Positions 9,028 through 18,157 of a stretch of DNA of 47,065 nucleotides are shown here, one piece after another. A program made the translations under genes and the position numbers. The notes beneath the pieces were generated by a model. It did no database searches, was not told the origin of the DNA, and saw only the letters and a program-made list of their open reading frames with translations. Source of the stretch: Desulfurivibrio sp. GTDB taxonomy: Bacteria; Desulfobacterota; Desulfobulbia; Desulfobulbales; SURF-16. Where the stretch lies: assembly GCA_003605035.1 (NCBI GenBank), contig QZKJ01000038.1, positions 1 through 47,065 on the forward strand, given 5' to 3'. How positions within the stretch are numbered: position 1 is the stretch's first letter; each line of letters opens with the position of its first letter.

Positions 9028-10425
9028 ATGGCAAAAAAAGTAATGATCGTCGATGATGAAGCCAGTATCAGAGAATCTCTGGCCGGCATTCTCTCTGATG
9101 AGGGATTTCTCCCCGTGCCGGTCGAGTCGGCGGAAAAGGCCTTTGAGGTGCTGCAGCAGGAGAAGATCCACCTGGTCCTGCTTGACATCTGGATGCCGGC
9201 CATGGATGGCATGGAGGCCCTGCCCCGCATCAAGGAACAGTTCCCCGGTCTGCCGGTGATCATGATCTCCGGCCACGGCAACATCGAGACCGCGGTGCAG
9301 GCCACCAAGATGGGCGCCTTTGATTTTATCGAAAAGCCGCCCTCCTATGACAAGATCGTCCTGTCCATCAAAAACGCCCTGCTGGTTTCCGATCTGGAGG
9401 AGGAGAACCTCATCCTCCGGGAGAAGAACCCGAAGAAATGGAAGATCACCGGCAGCTCGCCGGCCATCATCACTGTCCGGCAGCAGCTGGAGCGGGTGGC
9501 GCCCACCGACGCCTGGGTGCTGATCCGCGGCGAGCACGGCACCGGTAAGGAACTGGCGGCCCAGATGATCCACCGCCTGTCCGCCGCCGCGGAAAAACCG
9601 ATGGTTGAGGTAAACTGCGCGGCCATCCCGGAGGAACTGATCGAAAGCGAGCTTTTCGGCCATGAGAAAGGCTCCTTCACCGGCGCGGTGGGCAGCAGGC
9701 GGGGCAAGTTTGATCAGGCGGACGGCGGCATTCTTTTTCTTGATGAAATCGGCGACATGAGCCTGAAGACCCAGGCCAAGATTCTGCGCATTCTCCAGGA
9801 ACAGAAGTTTGAGCGGGTGGGCGGCACCAAGACCATTTCCGTGAACGTGCGGGTGCTGGCCGCCACCAACAAGAATCTGGAGCAGGAAATCGAGCAGGGC
9901 AGCTTTCGGGCTGACCTGTTCTGGCGGCTCAACGTGGTGCCCATCACCATGCCGCCGCTCAGGGAACGGCTGGAGGATCTCCCCCTGCTGGTGCAGGAGC
10001 TGCTGGTCGAATTTTCCCGCAAGGGACTCGGCAGAAAAGAATTCACCCCCGGGGCGCTCAAGCTGATGACCTGCCATCCCTGGCCGGGCAATGTGCGGGA
10101 ACTGCGTAATTTTGTCGAACGGTTGGTCATCATGACCCCCCATGAGCTGGTCACCGAGCAGATCATCGCCCCCATGCTGCCCCTTGACGCCCGCCTGCTG
10201 GAGCAGTTCCAGGCCGGGCCGGGGAAAAATCCCGGCCCGCTGCAGCAGGGGTTTGACGCCTCGTTCAAGGAGGCCAAAAGGATTTTTGAAAAGGAGTATC
10301 TGGAGGAAAAGCTGCGGGAAAATGAGGGGAATATCTCCCAGACGGCGGAACAAATCGGTCTGGAGAGGAGTCACCTGCATAAGAAATTAAAAGCGTTGGG
10401 TATTGAAGTGAAACTGGAAAGTTGA
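9028..10425 (+). CDS. ntrX: NtrX-like sigma54-dependent response regulator
   Basis: A 465-residue response regulator and sigma54 activator, partner of the preceding NtrY-like kinase. The receiver is at residues 1-120 with phospho-Asp D53. The AAA+ domain has Walker A GEHGTGKE (168-175), the sigma54-contact loop as GSFTGA (215-220, Ala to Ser) and Walker B FLDE. A Fis-type HTH is at the C-terminus (NISQTAEQIGLERSHLHKKL). ATG 9028 is chosen because GAGGAAGGT lies eight bases upstream and MAKKVMIVDDE is the family-like start; upstream GTG and ATG codons only add unrelated residues. It probably activates sigma54 promoters such as the one at 28502. Confidence 0.9.
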   Translation: MAKKVMIVDDEASIRESLAGILSDEGFLPVPVESAEKAFEVLQQEKIHLVLLDIWMPAMDGMEALPRIKEQFPGLPVIMISGHGNIETAVQATKMGAFDFIEKPPSYDKIVLSIKNALLVSDLEEENLILREKNPKKWKITGSSPAIITVRQQLERVAPTDAWVLIRGEHGTGKELAAQMIHRLSAAAEKPMVEVNCAAIPEELIESELFGHEKGSFTGAVGSRRGKFDQADGGILFLDEIGDMSLKTQAKILRILQEQKFERVGGTKTISVNVRVLAATNKNLEQEIEQGSFRADLFWRLNVVPITMPPLRERLEDLPLLVQELLVEFSRKGLGRKEFTPGALKLMTCHPWPGNVRELRNFVERLVIMTPHELVTEQIIAPMLPLDARLLEQFQAGPGKNPGPLQQGFDASFKEAKRIFEKEYLEEKLRENEGNISQTAEQIGLERSHLHKKLKALGIEVKLES

Positions 10426-10440
10426 TACTTTAGATGAAGT

Positions 10441-10484
10441 ACCTGCCGCCATCCTGATACCGCAGTGTATCATTTCCGGCAGGT
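10441..10484. repeat. nested intergenic stem-loop
   Basis: Outer arms ACCTGCCG (10441-10448) and CGGCAGGT (10477-10484) enclose inner arms TGATAC (10455-10460) and GTATCA (10467-10472). Both pairs are perfect complements. No T-run follows, so it is not a standard intrinsic terminator. It lies between ntrX and the ClpX-like gene and may be a transcript-end structure, a 5' leader element or a protein site. The rest of the 10426-10577 gap shows nothing else recognisable. Confidence 0.55.
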
Positions 10485-10577
10485 TGCAGGCCGCATGCGG
10501 GTGATTTTGCCCGATGGCCGGGGTGCCCTGCCCAGTGCTTGCCGGTACCCTTAAAATTCTACAGTGAAGAACCCATT

Positions 10578-12329
10578 ATGGCTGACGATAATCTCCCCAA
10601 TCTCCCCAATCAGAAAGACCTTGAAAAGGAAATCGCCGACTATCTGAGCAGGAAATACGGTGGCCAGGTCAAGATAGTATCCACCGGTTTTTTCCCGCAT
10701 CCTGAAAAAAAGGGCGAAAAGAAACAGAAAATTTCCGCCAAGAAATCTTCGGCCTTTCATTTTGATCTGAAACCTGAAGAGCTGGCCGCCTATCTTGATG
10801 AATATGTCATCCGTCAGGATGATGCCAAGGCGATTCTGGCCACCAAGATCTGCACCCATTTCAACCGTATCCGCCACGAGACGGAAAAGCCGCGCAGCCA
10901 GGCGACCGGCCGCATCAAGAGCAATGTCCTGCTGATCGGGCCCACCGGGGTGGGCAAGACCTACATGATCAAACTCATTGCCCGCCATATCGGGGTCCCT
11001 TTTGTCAAAGGGGATGCCACCAAGTTCAGCGAGACCGGCTATGTGGGCGGCGATGTCGAGGATCTGGTGCGGGATCTGGTCAGGGAGGCTGACGGCGATA
11101 TCGAGCGGGCCCAGTACGGCATCATCTATGTGGATGAGATCGACAAAATCGCCTCGTCGCCTTTCCGCATCGGCGCCGATGTGTCGCGCACCGGCGTGCA
11201 GCGGGCCCTGCTCAAGCCCATGGAGGAGACCGAGGTGGAGATGAAGGTCTCCCACGATCCCATCTCCCAGCTGGAGGCCATGGAGCATTACCGGGCTACG
11301 GGCAAACGGGAAAAAAGGGTGATCAATACCAGAAATATCCTCTTTATCATGAGCGGCGCCTTTGCCGGTCTGGAAAAGACCGTCAAGAGAAGGGTGCAGC
11401 AGCAGTCCATCGGCTTTGAAAAGAGCATCACCTCAAACCGGGAGGACGGCCGGCTGCTCAAGCAGGTCAAGGCGGAGGATTTGATCGAATTCGGTTTTGA
11501 GAGCGAGTTCGTCGGCCGCCTGCCCGTGGTCGCCGTGCTTGACGAGCTGGGCGAAGACGATCTGTACCAGATTCTGATCAACCCGAACAGTCCGGTGGTG
11601 GTGGCGAAAAAACAGGATTTCGCCGCCTATGGCATCCATCTGCAGTTTGAAGAGGAGGCCCTGCGGCTGATTGCCGCCAAGGCGGTCAGGGAAAGGACCG
11701 GGGCCCGCGGCCTGGTCAGCGTCATGGAGCACATCCTGCTCTACTTTGAAAAAACACTGCCCTCCTCCAAGGTGCGCTATCTGGTGATTTCGCCGGTGAT
11801 GGTGGAAAACCCCCTGCAGCAGCTGCAGCAGCTGCTGACCGATGAAGGGATGCAGGAGTCGCAGCGCATCCGCTATCATGAATTCATGGCCCACGAATTC
11901 ACCCGCATTGCCAGCTTTATCAGGGAAAAACAGGAAAATCTGCTGCGGGCGGAAAATGTCACGCCCTCGGAGGAGCGGCTCGAACTGCTGGCCCAGCACT
12001 GCCAGACGCAGATTGTCGACCCCCGGGATGCCTGCAAGGAATTTATCGCCCTGGTCAGACAGATCCGCGCAAGCGCCAAGCTCGTGTCCGAAGAATACGG
12101 CATGCGCATCCGCTTTGCCGATCAGGCGATTGACCTGCTTGTCGCCAGTGAATCGTGGAGCCAGACAGGGGTGGTCGAGCGCTGCGAGGTGATTTTCGAG
12201 TCATTTGCCTATGGGCTCAAACTCATCCAGCAGAGAAACGATGTCAAGGATATTCTGATCACCGCCAGGGGCGTGGAAAATCCCGATCTATTCATCAATG
12301 ACCTGGTGGCGGAGATCTTCCGTCTGTAA
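10578..12329 (+). CDS. ClpX-like AAA+ unfoldase without the zinc-binding domain
   Basis: A 583-residue AAA+ protein related to ClpX. Walker A GPTGVGKT is at 121-128, a ClpX-type pore loop GYVG at 154-157, Walker B IIYVDEID at 182-189, an IGF tripeptide at 278-280 like the ClpP-docking loop, and sensor 2 RTGARGL at 373-379. It lacks the four-Cys N-terminal domain of ClpX, has a charged N-terminus (1-60), a small insertion near 225-250 and a C-terminal helical extension of about 160 residues after about 420. It is probably an ATP-driven unfoldase; whether it pairs with ClpP is unknown. ATG 10578 (MADDNLPN) is preferred to a TTG at 10539, though the ribosome site is weak. The true clpXP operon is not in this window. 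Confidence 0.75.
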   Translation: MADDNLPNLPNQKDLEKEIADYLSRKYGGQVKIVSTGFFPHPEKKGEKKQKISAKKSSAFHFDLKPEELAAYLDEYVIRQDDAKAILATKICTHFNRIRHETEKPRSQATGRIKSNVLLIGPTGVGKTYMIKLIARHIGVPFVKGDATKFSETGYVGGDVEDLVRDLVREADGDIERAQYGIIYVDEIDKIASSPFRIGADVSRTGVQRALLKPMEETEVEMKVSHDPISQLEAMEHYRATGKREKRVINTRNILFIMSGAFAGLEKTVKRRVQQQSIGFEKSITSNREDGRLLKQVKAEDLIEFGFESEFVGRLPVVAVLDELGEDDLYQILINPNSPVVVAKKQDFAAYGIHLQFEEEALRLIAAKAVRERTGARGLVSVMEHILLYFEKTLPSSKVRYLVISPVMVENPLQQLQQLLTDEGMQESQRIRYHEFMAHEFTRIASFIREKQENLLRAENVTPSEERLELLAQHCQTQIVDPRDACKEFIALVRQIRASAKLVSEEYGMRIRFADQAIDLLVASESWSQTGVVERCEVIFESFAYGLKLIQQRNDVKDILITARGVENPDLFINDLVAEIFRL

Positions 12330-12373
12330 TTGCCGTGCAGAATTTTGAATCTTTTTCCCCGGAGGAAATGTAA

Positions 12374-13348
12374 ATGGTCTTTCCCGATTATCGTCCCCGC
12401 AGGTTCCGGCGCAATGCCCAGCTGCGTTCCCTGATCCGCGAAACCCGGCTGTCGCCCGAGCAGTTTATCTATCCTCTCTTTATCATGCCCGGCAAGGGGA
12501 TCAAAGAGGAGGTGCCCTCCATGCCCGGCGTCTTCCGCCAATCGGTGGATCAGCTCGGCAAGGAGGCCAGGGAGCTGAAATCGCTGGGGCTGAACCATGT
12601 CATTCTCTTCGGCCTGCCGGAGAAAAAGGATCCCATGGGCTCAGGCGCCCATGCCAAGGACGGCATCATTCAGCGGGCCATCAAGGAGCTGAAAAACAAG
12701 GCGCCTGAGCTGATGGTGACCACCGATGTCTGCCTCTGCGAGTACACCAGCCACGGCCACTGCGGCGTGCTGCTCAACCAGCAGGTGGACAATGACGCCA
12801 CCCTGGAGATCCTGGGCCAGGTGGCGCTCTCCCATGCCAGGGCCGGCGCAGATATCGTCGCCCCCTCGGACATGATGGACGGCCGGGTGGCGGAGATCAG
12901 GGGGATACTGGATGAAAACGAATTTGACATGGTGCCCATCATGTCCTATGCGGTCAAATACGCCTCGGCCTTTTATGGACCTTTCCGGGACGCGGCGGAA
13001 TGCGCCCCCCAGGAGGGCGACCGCCAGGGGTATCAGATGGACCCGGCCAATGCCCGCGAGGCCCTGCGGGAAGCGACCCTGGATATGGACGAGGGAGCGG
13101 ACATCCTGATGGTCAAACCGGCCGTTGCCTACCTGGACATCATCAGAAGCCTGCGGGAGGAATTCGACCTGCCCATTGCCGCCTATCACGTGAGCGGTGA
13201 ATATGCCATGATCAAGGCCGCCGGCGAGCGCGGCTGGATCGATGCGGAGCGGGTGATGGCCGAGACCCTGCTGTCCATCCACCGGGCCGGGGCTGACATC
13301 ATCATTACCTACGGGGCCAAGGAGATGGCCAGGATGCTGAACCGCTGA
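12374..13348 (+). CDS. hemB: delta-aminolevulinic acid dehydratase (porphobilinogen synthase)
   Basis: Condenses two 5-aminolevulinate molecules to porphobilinogen in tetrapyrrole synthesis (haem, sirohaem, B12). At 324 residues it is normal length. The catalytic zinc site is visible as C120, C122 and C130 in [14 protein letters not shown], marking the Zn-dependent class. The Schiff-base lysines are K195 (YAVKYASAF) and K248 (ILMVKPA). GGAGG lies eight bases before the ATG. It follows the ClpX-like gene by 44 bases and is closed by a strong terminator. Confidence 0.96.
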   Translation: MVFPDYRPRRFRRNAQLRSLIRETRLSPEQFIYPLFIMPGKGIKEEVPSMPGVFRQSVDQLGKEARELKSLGLNHVILFGLPEKKDPMGSGAHAKDGIIQRAIKELKNKAPELMVTTDVCLCEYTSHGHCGVLLNQQVDNDATLEILGQVALSHARAGADIVAPSDMMDGRVAEIRGILDENEFDMVPIMSYAVKYASAFYGPFRDAAECAPQEGDRQGYQMDPANAREALREATLDMDEGADILMVKPAVAYLDIIRSLREEFDLPIAAYHVSGEYAMIKAAGERGWIDAERVMAETLLSIHRAGADIIITYGAKEMARMLNR

Positions 13349-13371
13349 GCTGCCCGTTAAAAGACGCAGTG

Positions 13372-13416
13372 GCCGGCATGACTGCCAGACAGAAGCGGTC
13401 ATGCCGGCTTTTTTTT
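13372..13416 (+). terminator. intrinsic terminator after hemB
   Basis: A perfect 11-bp stem, GCCGGCATGAC (13372-13382) with GTCATGCCGGC (13398-13408), a 15-base loop and eight T. It ends the ClpX-like/hemB transcript. Confidence 0.9.
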
Positions 13417-13459
13417 GGCCATGGCATGGCCGAAGCAGGTTTACTGAAAAGGGTGATTG

Positions 13460-14008
13460 ATGATGGATGTGCTGGAGGCAATCAAGGGGCGCCGAAGCAT
13501 CCGCAGGTTTACCGGGCAGGAGGTCACCGGCGGACAGCTGGCGCAGATTCTCGAGGCGGTGCGCTGGGCGCCCTCCTGGGGCAACTCCCAGTGCTGGGAG
13601 GTCATTGTGGTGCGTGACCGGCAGACCAGGCAGCAGCTCCATGACGCCTTGAGCCCGAAGAACCCGGCCGGCCCGGCGGTCATGGCGGCGCCGGTGGTGC
13701 TGGTGCTGGGGGCGGCCATGCAGAAATCCGGCCACTACAAGGGTGAACGTCTGACCCGGTTTACCGAATGGTTCATGTATGATCTGGGGCTGGCCACCCA
13801 GAACCTCTGCCTGGCGGCCCACCGCCTGGGCCTTGGCACGGTTATCGCCGGGGCCTTTGACCATGACAGGGTCAGGGAAATCCTCGCGGTGCCGGCAGGA
13901 TATGAGGTGGTGACCCTGATCCCCTTAGGCTACCCCGACCATGAGCCTGCTGCCCCGAAAAGGAAAGAGGCGGCGGCATTCACCCACTATGAGCGCTTCC
14001 CCGGCTGA
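13460..14008 (+). CDS. nitroreductase family flavoprotein
   Basis: A 182-residue FMN-dependent oxidoreductase of the nitroreductase fold. It has the N-terminal motif IKGRRSIRRFTGQEV, the FMN-contacting RWAPSWGNSQ segment and the C-terminal GYPDHEP region. Members reduce nitro compounds, quinones or other electron acceptors with NAD(P)H; the substrate is not predictable. Two ATG codons (13460, 13463) follow an AAAAGGG ribosome site and either could be used. It stands alone after the hemB terminator and converges with yceH, 34 bases away. Confidence 0.82.
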   Translation: MMDVLEAIKGRRSIRRFTGQEVTGGQLAQILEAVRWAPSWGNSQCWEVIVVRDRQTRQQLHDALSPKNPAGPAVMAAPVVLVLGAAMQKSGHYKGERLTRFTEWFMYDLGLATQNLCLAAHRLGLGTVIAGAFDHDRVREILAVPAGYEVVTLIPLGYPDHEPAAPKRKEAAAFTHYERFPG

Positions 14009-14042
14009 GTCCTGCGGCGCTGCCTGGCTGGGCTACGCAGCC

Positions 14043-14693
14043 TCATTCAAGCTGTTTTCTGAACTCCAGAAAGGCCTCCTTGAGTTCCTGCAGTTCCTGC
14101 TGCAGCCGGTTGACTTGCTGCTCCAGGGTCTCCAGGCGGTTGCTGTCATCCTGCCGCTCCGGTGCAGGTTGCGGGGGTTCCGCCTGCCGGTTTGCCGGGG
14201 TTGCCTGCGCTTCGCCGCACAAGAGATGCATGAACCGGCATTCCTTGCGTCCCGGCTGTCTGGCCAGCCTGGTCACCAGACCCATGTCGCTGAGATCGTC
14301 AAGCTTTGCCTCCACCTCGGCAATGTCGTTGAATTTATAGAGACGCTCCGCTCTGCCCCGCAGTTCTCCGGCGGTCTGGGGGCCGCGCAGCAGCAGCAGG
14401 CAGATGAGCGCCGCCTCCTTGTCAAGCAGATTGCTGCCGGTGATCAGGTTCTCCTCATATTTGCTCACCCGGGATGCCTCGCTCTGCAGGGCCAGCCGTT
14501 TTCCCTTCAGCCGGTCAAGCGCCCGGATGACGGTTTCTTCGTCATAGCTGACCACAGGCTCACGGTTTGATTTCTGGTTGCAGGCATTGACCAGGGCATT
14601 GAGCGAGAGCGGGTAATATTCAGGGGTGGCCAGCTCCTTTTCCAGCAGGCAGCCCAGCACCCTGGCCTCCACCTCGTCCAGCGGTTCTTCCAT
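14043..14693 (-). CDS. yceH: DUF480 / YceH-family winged-helix protein
   Basis: A 216-residue protein of the YceH family (DUF480), with two tandem winged-helix-like domains. The start EVEARVLGCLLEKELATPEYYPLSLNALV is shortened here to its key residues: E-R-L-G-LEKE and PLSLN. NQKSNREPVVSYDE and the second-domain segment LRGPQTAGELRGR also match. A Pro/Gln linker (about 162-182) leads to a C-terminal coiled coil (about 183-216). The molecular role is not established in the family. No partner gene is adjacent; it faces the nitroreductase. Confidence 0.82.
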   Translation of the reverse strand: MEEPLDEVEARVLGCLLEKELATPEYYPLSLNALVNACNQKSNREPVVSYDEETVIRALDRLKGKRLALQSEASRVSKYEENLITGSNLLDKEAALICLLLLRGPQTAGELRGRAERLYKFNDIAEVEAKLDDLSDMGLVTRLARQPGRKECRFMHLLCGEAQATPANRQAEPPQPAPERQDDSNRLETLEQQVNRLQQELQELKEAFLEFRKQLE

Positions 14694-14888
14694 GTCATGA
14701 TCTCCTTTGCCGGCCGGATAATATCAGACAGCAATCGGCCAGCAGACTTTCGTTCCCCTTGACTTTCTTCTTCAACCCGATAAAAAACGCTTCATGATAC
14801 CTGCAAAAACTCTTTCCTGCCACAGGCTTTTGTCATCGTCAGCGGTAAGCCTGCGAGATGGTTTGGGAGTTTGTCCCGGCATGTGGTT

Positions 14889-16022
14889 TCAGCTGCCGGG
14901 GTGGCCGCGCCTGATCTCAAAGACGGTGATTTCCGGCGGGGACAGGACCCGCATGGGCGGGCCCCAGGTGCCGGTGCCCCTGCTGGTGTAAAGCAGGGAG
15001 CCGGAGGCCAGGTGATAGAGCCCGTCCTGCAGGGGATAGTGGAGGCCGGTCAGAAAATTGAAAGGGAAGATCTGGCCCCGGTGGGTATGGCCGGAGAGCT
15101 GCAGGTCAAAAAGGGCGGAACTGTCTGCGCTGACCGTGGGGCGATGCTTGAGGAAGATGGTGAAGAGCCCCGCTGGCTGGGCCCGCAGCAGGGCGGTTTC
15201 CTGCACCGCGTGATTCCGGAGCTGTTCATCGTCCATGCCGACCAGTTGCACCACCCCGCCCACGGTCAGGCCGCTGTTGCGCAGCATGACAAACCCGCTG
15301 CGCCGGAGAAAATCGAGGCTCTGGTCGAGTCCGGCGTAGACCTCGTGGTTGCCGGTGATGGCGAATTTCCCCAGGGGCGGGGCAATTTCCTGCCACATGG
15401 CGCATAGCTCATCCAGGCAGTTGAGCTGGGCATCAACCACGTCACCGGTGGCAACCAGTAGATCGGGCTCAAGTTCCTTGAGCCGGGCGATGATCGGAGC
15501 AAGAAACGGGCCGCGATTGAGCAGGCCGAGATGGATGTCCGAGACCTGCACGACCCGCAGCATCTCCCTGCCGGCGGGCAGTTTGTCGGTGGCGATGGAC
15601 ACCTTTTCCACCCGGATATTTTTGGCGGCAACAGAGCCATGAATACCGAGGGCCAGGGTGGTGAGGAGCACGGCCGCGGCAATGCGCGGTCCATGCAGCG
15701 GCAGGCGGGGCAGGGCGGGAATGAGCAAAGATAAAAGGTACGACAGCAGTTCGACCAGGCCGATGACGGCAAAGAGGCAGAAGGCGATAAAAACCAGTCC
15801 CATCCATAGGTATCCGGTAAGTGCCAGCAGCCGGGCGGCCTGGGGACTGCCGCCGGCCTCCAGCAGCCGCACCGCAACGGGGGCGATAATCATCACCAGC
15901 ATCCACAGCAAAAGGGCCAGGCCGGCCTGACGATGACCGGCCAGCAGGGGATGGATGCCCCACCAGACCGTGCCATGCATGGCGGTGTAGATGGCAATGG
16001 CAACAGCAAGGAAAAGGATCAT
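14889..16022 (-). CDS. membrane-anchored metallophosphoesterase (YkuE/YaeI-like)
   Basis: A 377-residue protein with about four N-terminal transmembrane helices (within 1-130) and a calcineurin-like phosphoesterase domain. All metal motifs are intact: SDIHLG (D162, H164), TGDVVD (D194), GNHE (224-227), LKHRP and SGHTHRGQ. Relatives hydrolyse phosphodiesters, some at the membrane on lipid substrates; the substrate is not defined here. The start ATG lacks a clear ribosome site. It lies 46 bases downstream of the ychJ-like gene on the same strand. Confidence 0.83.
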   Translation of the reverse strand: MILFLAVAIAIYTAMHGTVWWGIHPLLAGHRQAGLALLLWMLVMIIAPVAVRLLEAGGSPQAARLLALTGYLWMGLVFIAFCLFAVIGLVELLSYLLSLLIPALPRLPLHGPRIAAAVLLTTLALGIHGSVAAKNIRVEKVSIATDKLPAGREMLRVVQVSDIHLGLLNRGPFLAPIIARLKELEPDLLVATGDVVDAQLNCLDELCAMWQEIAPPLGKFAITGNHEVYAGLDQSLDFLRRSGFVMLRNSGLTVGGVVQLVGMDDEQLRNHAVQETALLRAQPAGLFTIFLKHRPTVSADSSALFDLQLSGHTHRGQIFPFNFLTGLHYPLQDGLYHLASGSLLYTSRGTGTWGPPMRVLSPPEITVFEIRRGHPGS

Positions 16023-16068
16023 GGGCGTTCGGGGTTAGGGTGGCCGCCTGGTGTTGCGGCTAGGGCGA

Positions 16069-16539
16069 TTACGGACCGCAGCATTTCTTGAATTTCCGGC
16101 CGCTGCCGCAGGGGCACGGTGAATTTCTGCCGGGTTTGTCCACGGCCTGGTCCACGGCTTCGTTGACCTCTCCGTCAACATAGAGCCACTGGCCGTTTTC
16201 CAGCGCAAAACGGCTTTTCTCGTGCAGCAGCAGCATCCTGCCCGCGGCGTTCGCCCTGGCCTTGAACTCGACCGTGGCCCTGCCTGTTCCCTCTTCCGCC
16301 GCCCCGATGACCTCCAGGCCGTTCCAGGCCACCATGGTGTGCGGATCAAGGTGCGCCGGCCTGGTTGACGGGTGCCAGGTCCGGAGGATATAGGCCGCGT
16401 CACGGAGCACGTAGGCGGTATAGCGTGAGCGCATGAGCGCAAGTGCCGAGGCGGCAGCGTGACGGCCGGCAAGCAGAGGCTGGCAGCAGGCGACAAAAGA
16501 CTTGCCGGAGCAGCAGGGGCAGAGGTCGGGGACAGTCAT
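16069..16539 (-). CDS. YchJ-like SEC-C motif protein
   Basis: A 156-residue protein of the YchJ/UPF0225 type. An N-terminal zinc-binding SEC-C-like motif (CPCCSG...CCQP) is followed by an NTF2-like central domain ([20 protein letters not shown]) and a second, canonical SEC-C motif at the end ([16 protein letters not shown]). SEC-C motifs bind zinc and are seen in SecA and many small proteins; the YchJ function is unknown. It starts 13 bases after the HEAT-receiver gene and may be read through from the chemosensory operon. Confidence 0.85.
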   Translation of the reverse strand: MTVPDLCPCCSGKSFVACCQPLLAGRHAAASALALMRSRYTAYVLRDAAYILRTWHPSTRPAHLDPHTMVAWNGLEVIGAAEEGTGRATVEFKARANAAGRMLLLHEKSRFALENGQWLYVDGEVNEAVDQAVDKPGRNSPCPCGSGRKFKKCCGP

Positions 16540-16552
16540 CTTTTTTAGTCCA

Positions 16553-18139
16553 TCAGCGGAAGAGGGCGGTAACCTTGCTGATGAACTGCTCCCGGGTAAA
16601 GGGTTTGGTGATGAAATCGGATACCCCGGCCTGGCGGGCCAGCTCGGTCTGTGATTTCTCCGACTCGGTGCTGGCCATGAGAATGGGGATATCGAGCTTC
16701 AGGGAGTTGCGGATCTCCTTCACCAGTTCAACCCCGTCCATGTTCGGCATGTTGAGGTCCGTGATCAGCAGATCGACCCGCTCGCCTGATTTGAGCAGAT
16801 TAAAGGCCTGCTGCCCGTCCTCCGCGGTGGTCAGTCGGACATCCATGCCGGCCAGGGACGAGGTATAGAAAAAGAGCATGGCCTTGGAATCGTCGGCAGC
16901 CAGGATGGATCTGCCGCCCGAGACCTGGGCGCCGGTCTCCAGCTTTTTCAGCAGTCCGACCGCCCTGTCATCGGCCATGGCGGCCAGCAAGCCTTTGAAG
17001 AAGCTGATGGACTCCTGATTGTGACTGGCTGCCAGGATGTCCAGCAGTTCCTCCAGGCAGGCGCCGTCCTGAAAAACGGCGGTGAACAGTCTGCCGGCCC
17101 TGGCGGCAACCAGGGCGGAGAGAATCGCCGCCCGCTGCCCGGCGTCTTTCCGCAGCGCCTCGTTGAGGGCCCTGGCCACCCCTGGATTGTATATCTCGTT
17201 CAGCCCGGTGACCACGGCGATGAGGATCATCTCGTCGCTTTCCGCCAGGCCGTCCGTCAGGCCGACAATGCTGCGCATGGAGGGAATGCGGCCCAGGGCC
17301 TCATAGGCGGCGAATCGCAGGTTGGCATCGAGGGGCTGCCGGGAGTCGAGCAGATCGGTGATGATGTTGGCCCCGTTTTTGTGTTTGATGAGGCCGATGA
17401 TGTTGGCTGCCATGATCTTTTCGTCCCTGTTGCCGGCGGCCAGGGTCCCGGCCAGCCGCGGCAGGGCGATTTCACCTGCCTTGATCAGCTGTTCATGGAC
17501 GATCTTGCGGATGGTCGGATTGCGGTTATGGATATGGGAAATGAGAAAATCAACGGTCTTATCGTCAGTGAAGCTGCCAAGCCTGGCAAAGGCCAGCCCG
17601 ACCCCCAGGGTCTCCTCCGTCCCCATATCTGAACTGACTGACGAGATATAGCGGCACAGGGCGTTCCGGCCCCGCTCCCCTCCGCTGCGGGCCGCCTTGT
17701 CCATGGCCAGCCCGGCAATGGCGGCATCCTGATGGCTGATATAGGGCAGCAGGATGTCGAGAATCTCCGGTTCATCCATCCTGGCCAGGGCCCGCACGGT
17801 CTCGGTGAGCAGTTCGGGTTCCCGGCTGCCGCTCTGCAGGAACTCCGCCAGCCGCGGCAGGGCCGCGCTGAGGCGGTTTTCGCCCGCCGCCTTGATGCAC
17901 AGCAGCCTGACCCGGGGCGAGCTGTGGCCGAGCCCGGTCAGGATCAGGGCATCCTGGCCCTTGAGCAGGCTGATCAGGGCATGATAGACCATCTCGTCCA
18001 CCGCCACATCCGGCAGGGGGAGGGCGTAGATGTCAAACAGGGCAGGGACGGCTGCATGCTGCCCGTTTGCCTGGATCTCGTCCAGGATGGTAATCTGTTC
18101 GATCATGTCTTTCTGTGAAAAATTCACCAGTAAATCCAT
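16553..18139 (-). CDS. HEAT-repeat protein with C-terminal receiver domain
   Basis: A 528-residue protein. Residues 1-400 are HEAT-like alpha-helical repeats (recurring patterns such as [38 protein letters not shown]), a scaffold for protein binding. Residues about 408-528 form a response-regulator receiver with the acidic pair in LAADDS, phospho-Asp D461 ([13 protein letters not shown]) and the conserved K in FITKPF. It has no DNA-binding or enzymatic output. It is the last gene of the che operon, 18 bases after cheB, and the only receiver besides CheB there, so it is the likely phosphoryl target of this CheA. Its start has GAGGG four bases before the ATG. Confidence 0.85.
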   Translation of the reverse strand: MDLLVNFSQKDMIEQITILDEIQANGQHAAVPALFDIYALPLPDVAVDEMVYHALISLLKGQDALILTGLGHSSPRVRLLCIKAAGENRLSAALPRLAEFLQSGSREPELLTETVRALARMDEPEILDILLPYISHQDAAIAGLAMDKAARSGGERGRNALCRYISSVSSDMGTEETLGVGLAFARLGSFTDDKTVDFLISHIHNRNPTIRKIVHEQLIKAGEIALPRLAGTLAAGNRDEKIMAANIIGLIKHKNGANIITDLLDSRQPLDANLRFAAYEALGRIPSMRSIVGLTDGLAESDEMILIAVVTGLNEIYNPGVARALNEALRKDAGQRAAILSALVAARAGRLFTAVFQDGACLEELLDILAASHNQESISFFKGLLAAMADDRAVGLLKKLETGAQVSGGRSILAADDSKAMLFFYTSSLAGMDVRLTTAEDGQQAFNLLKSGERVDLLITDLNMPNMDGVELVKEIRNSLKLDIPILMASTESEKSQTELARQAGVSDFITKPFTREQFISKVTALFR

Positions 18140-18157
18140 AGTGCCCTCACTATTTTC

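Noticed and set aside
9028..10425. Loss of sigma54 activation because of the GSFTGA loop
   Set aside because: Walker motifs, receiver and HTH are intact, and the Ser variant is known in active relatives, so loss of function is not supported.
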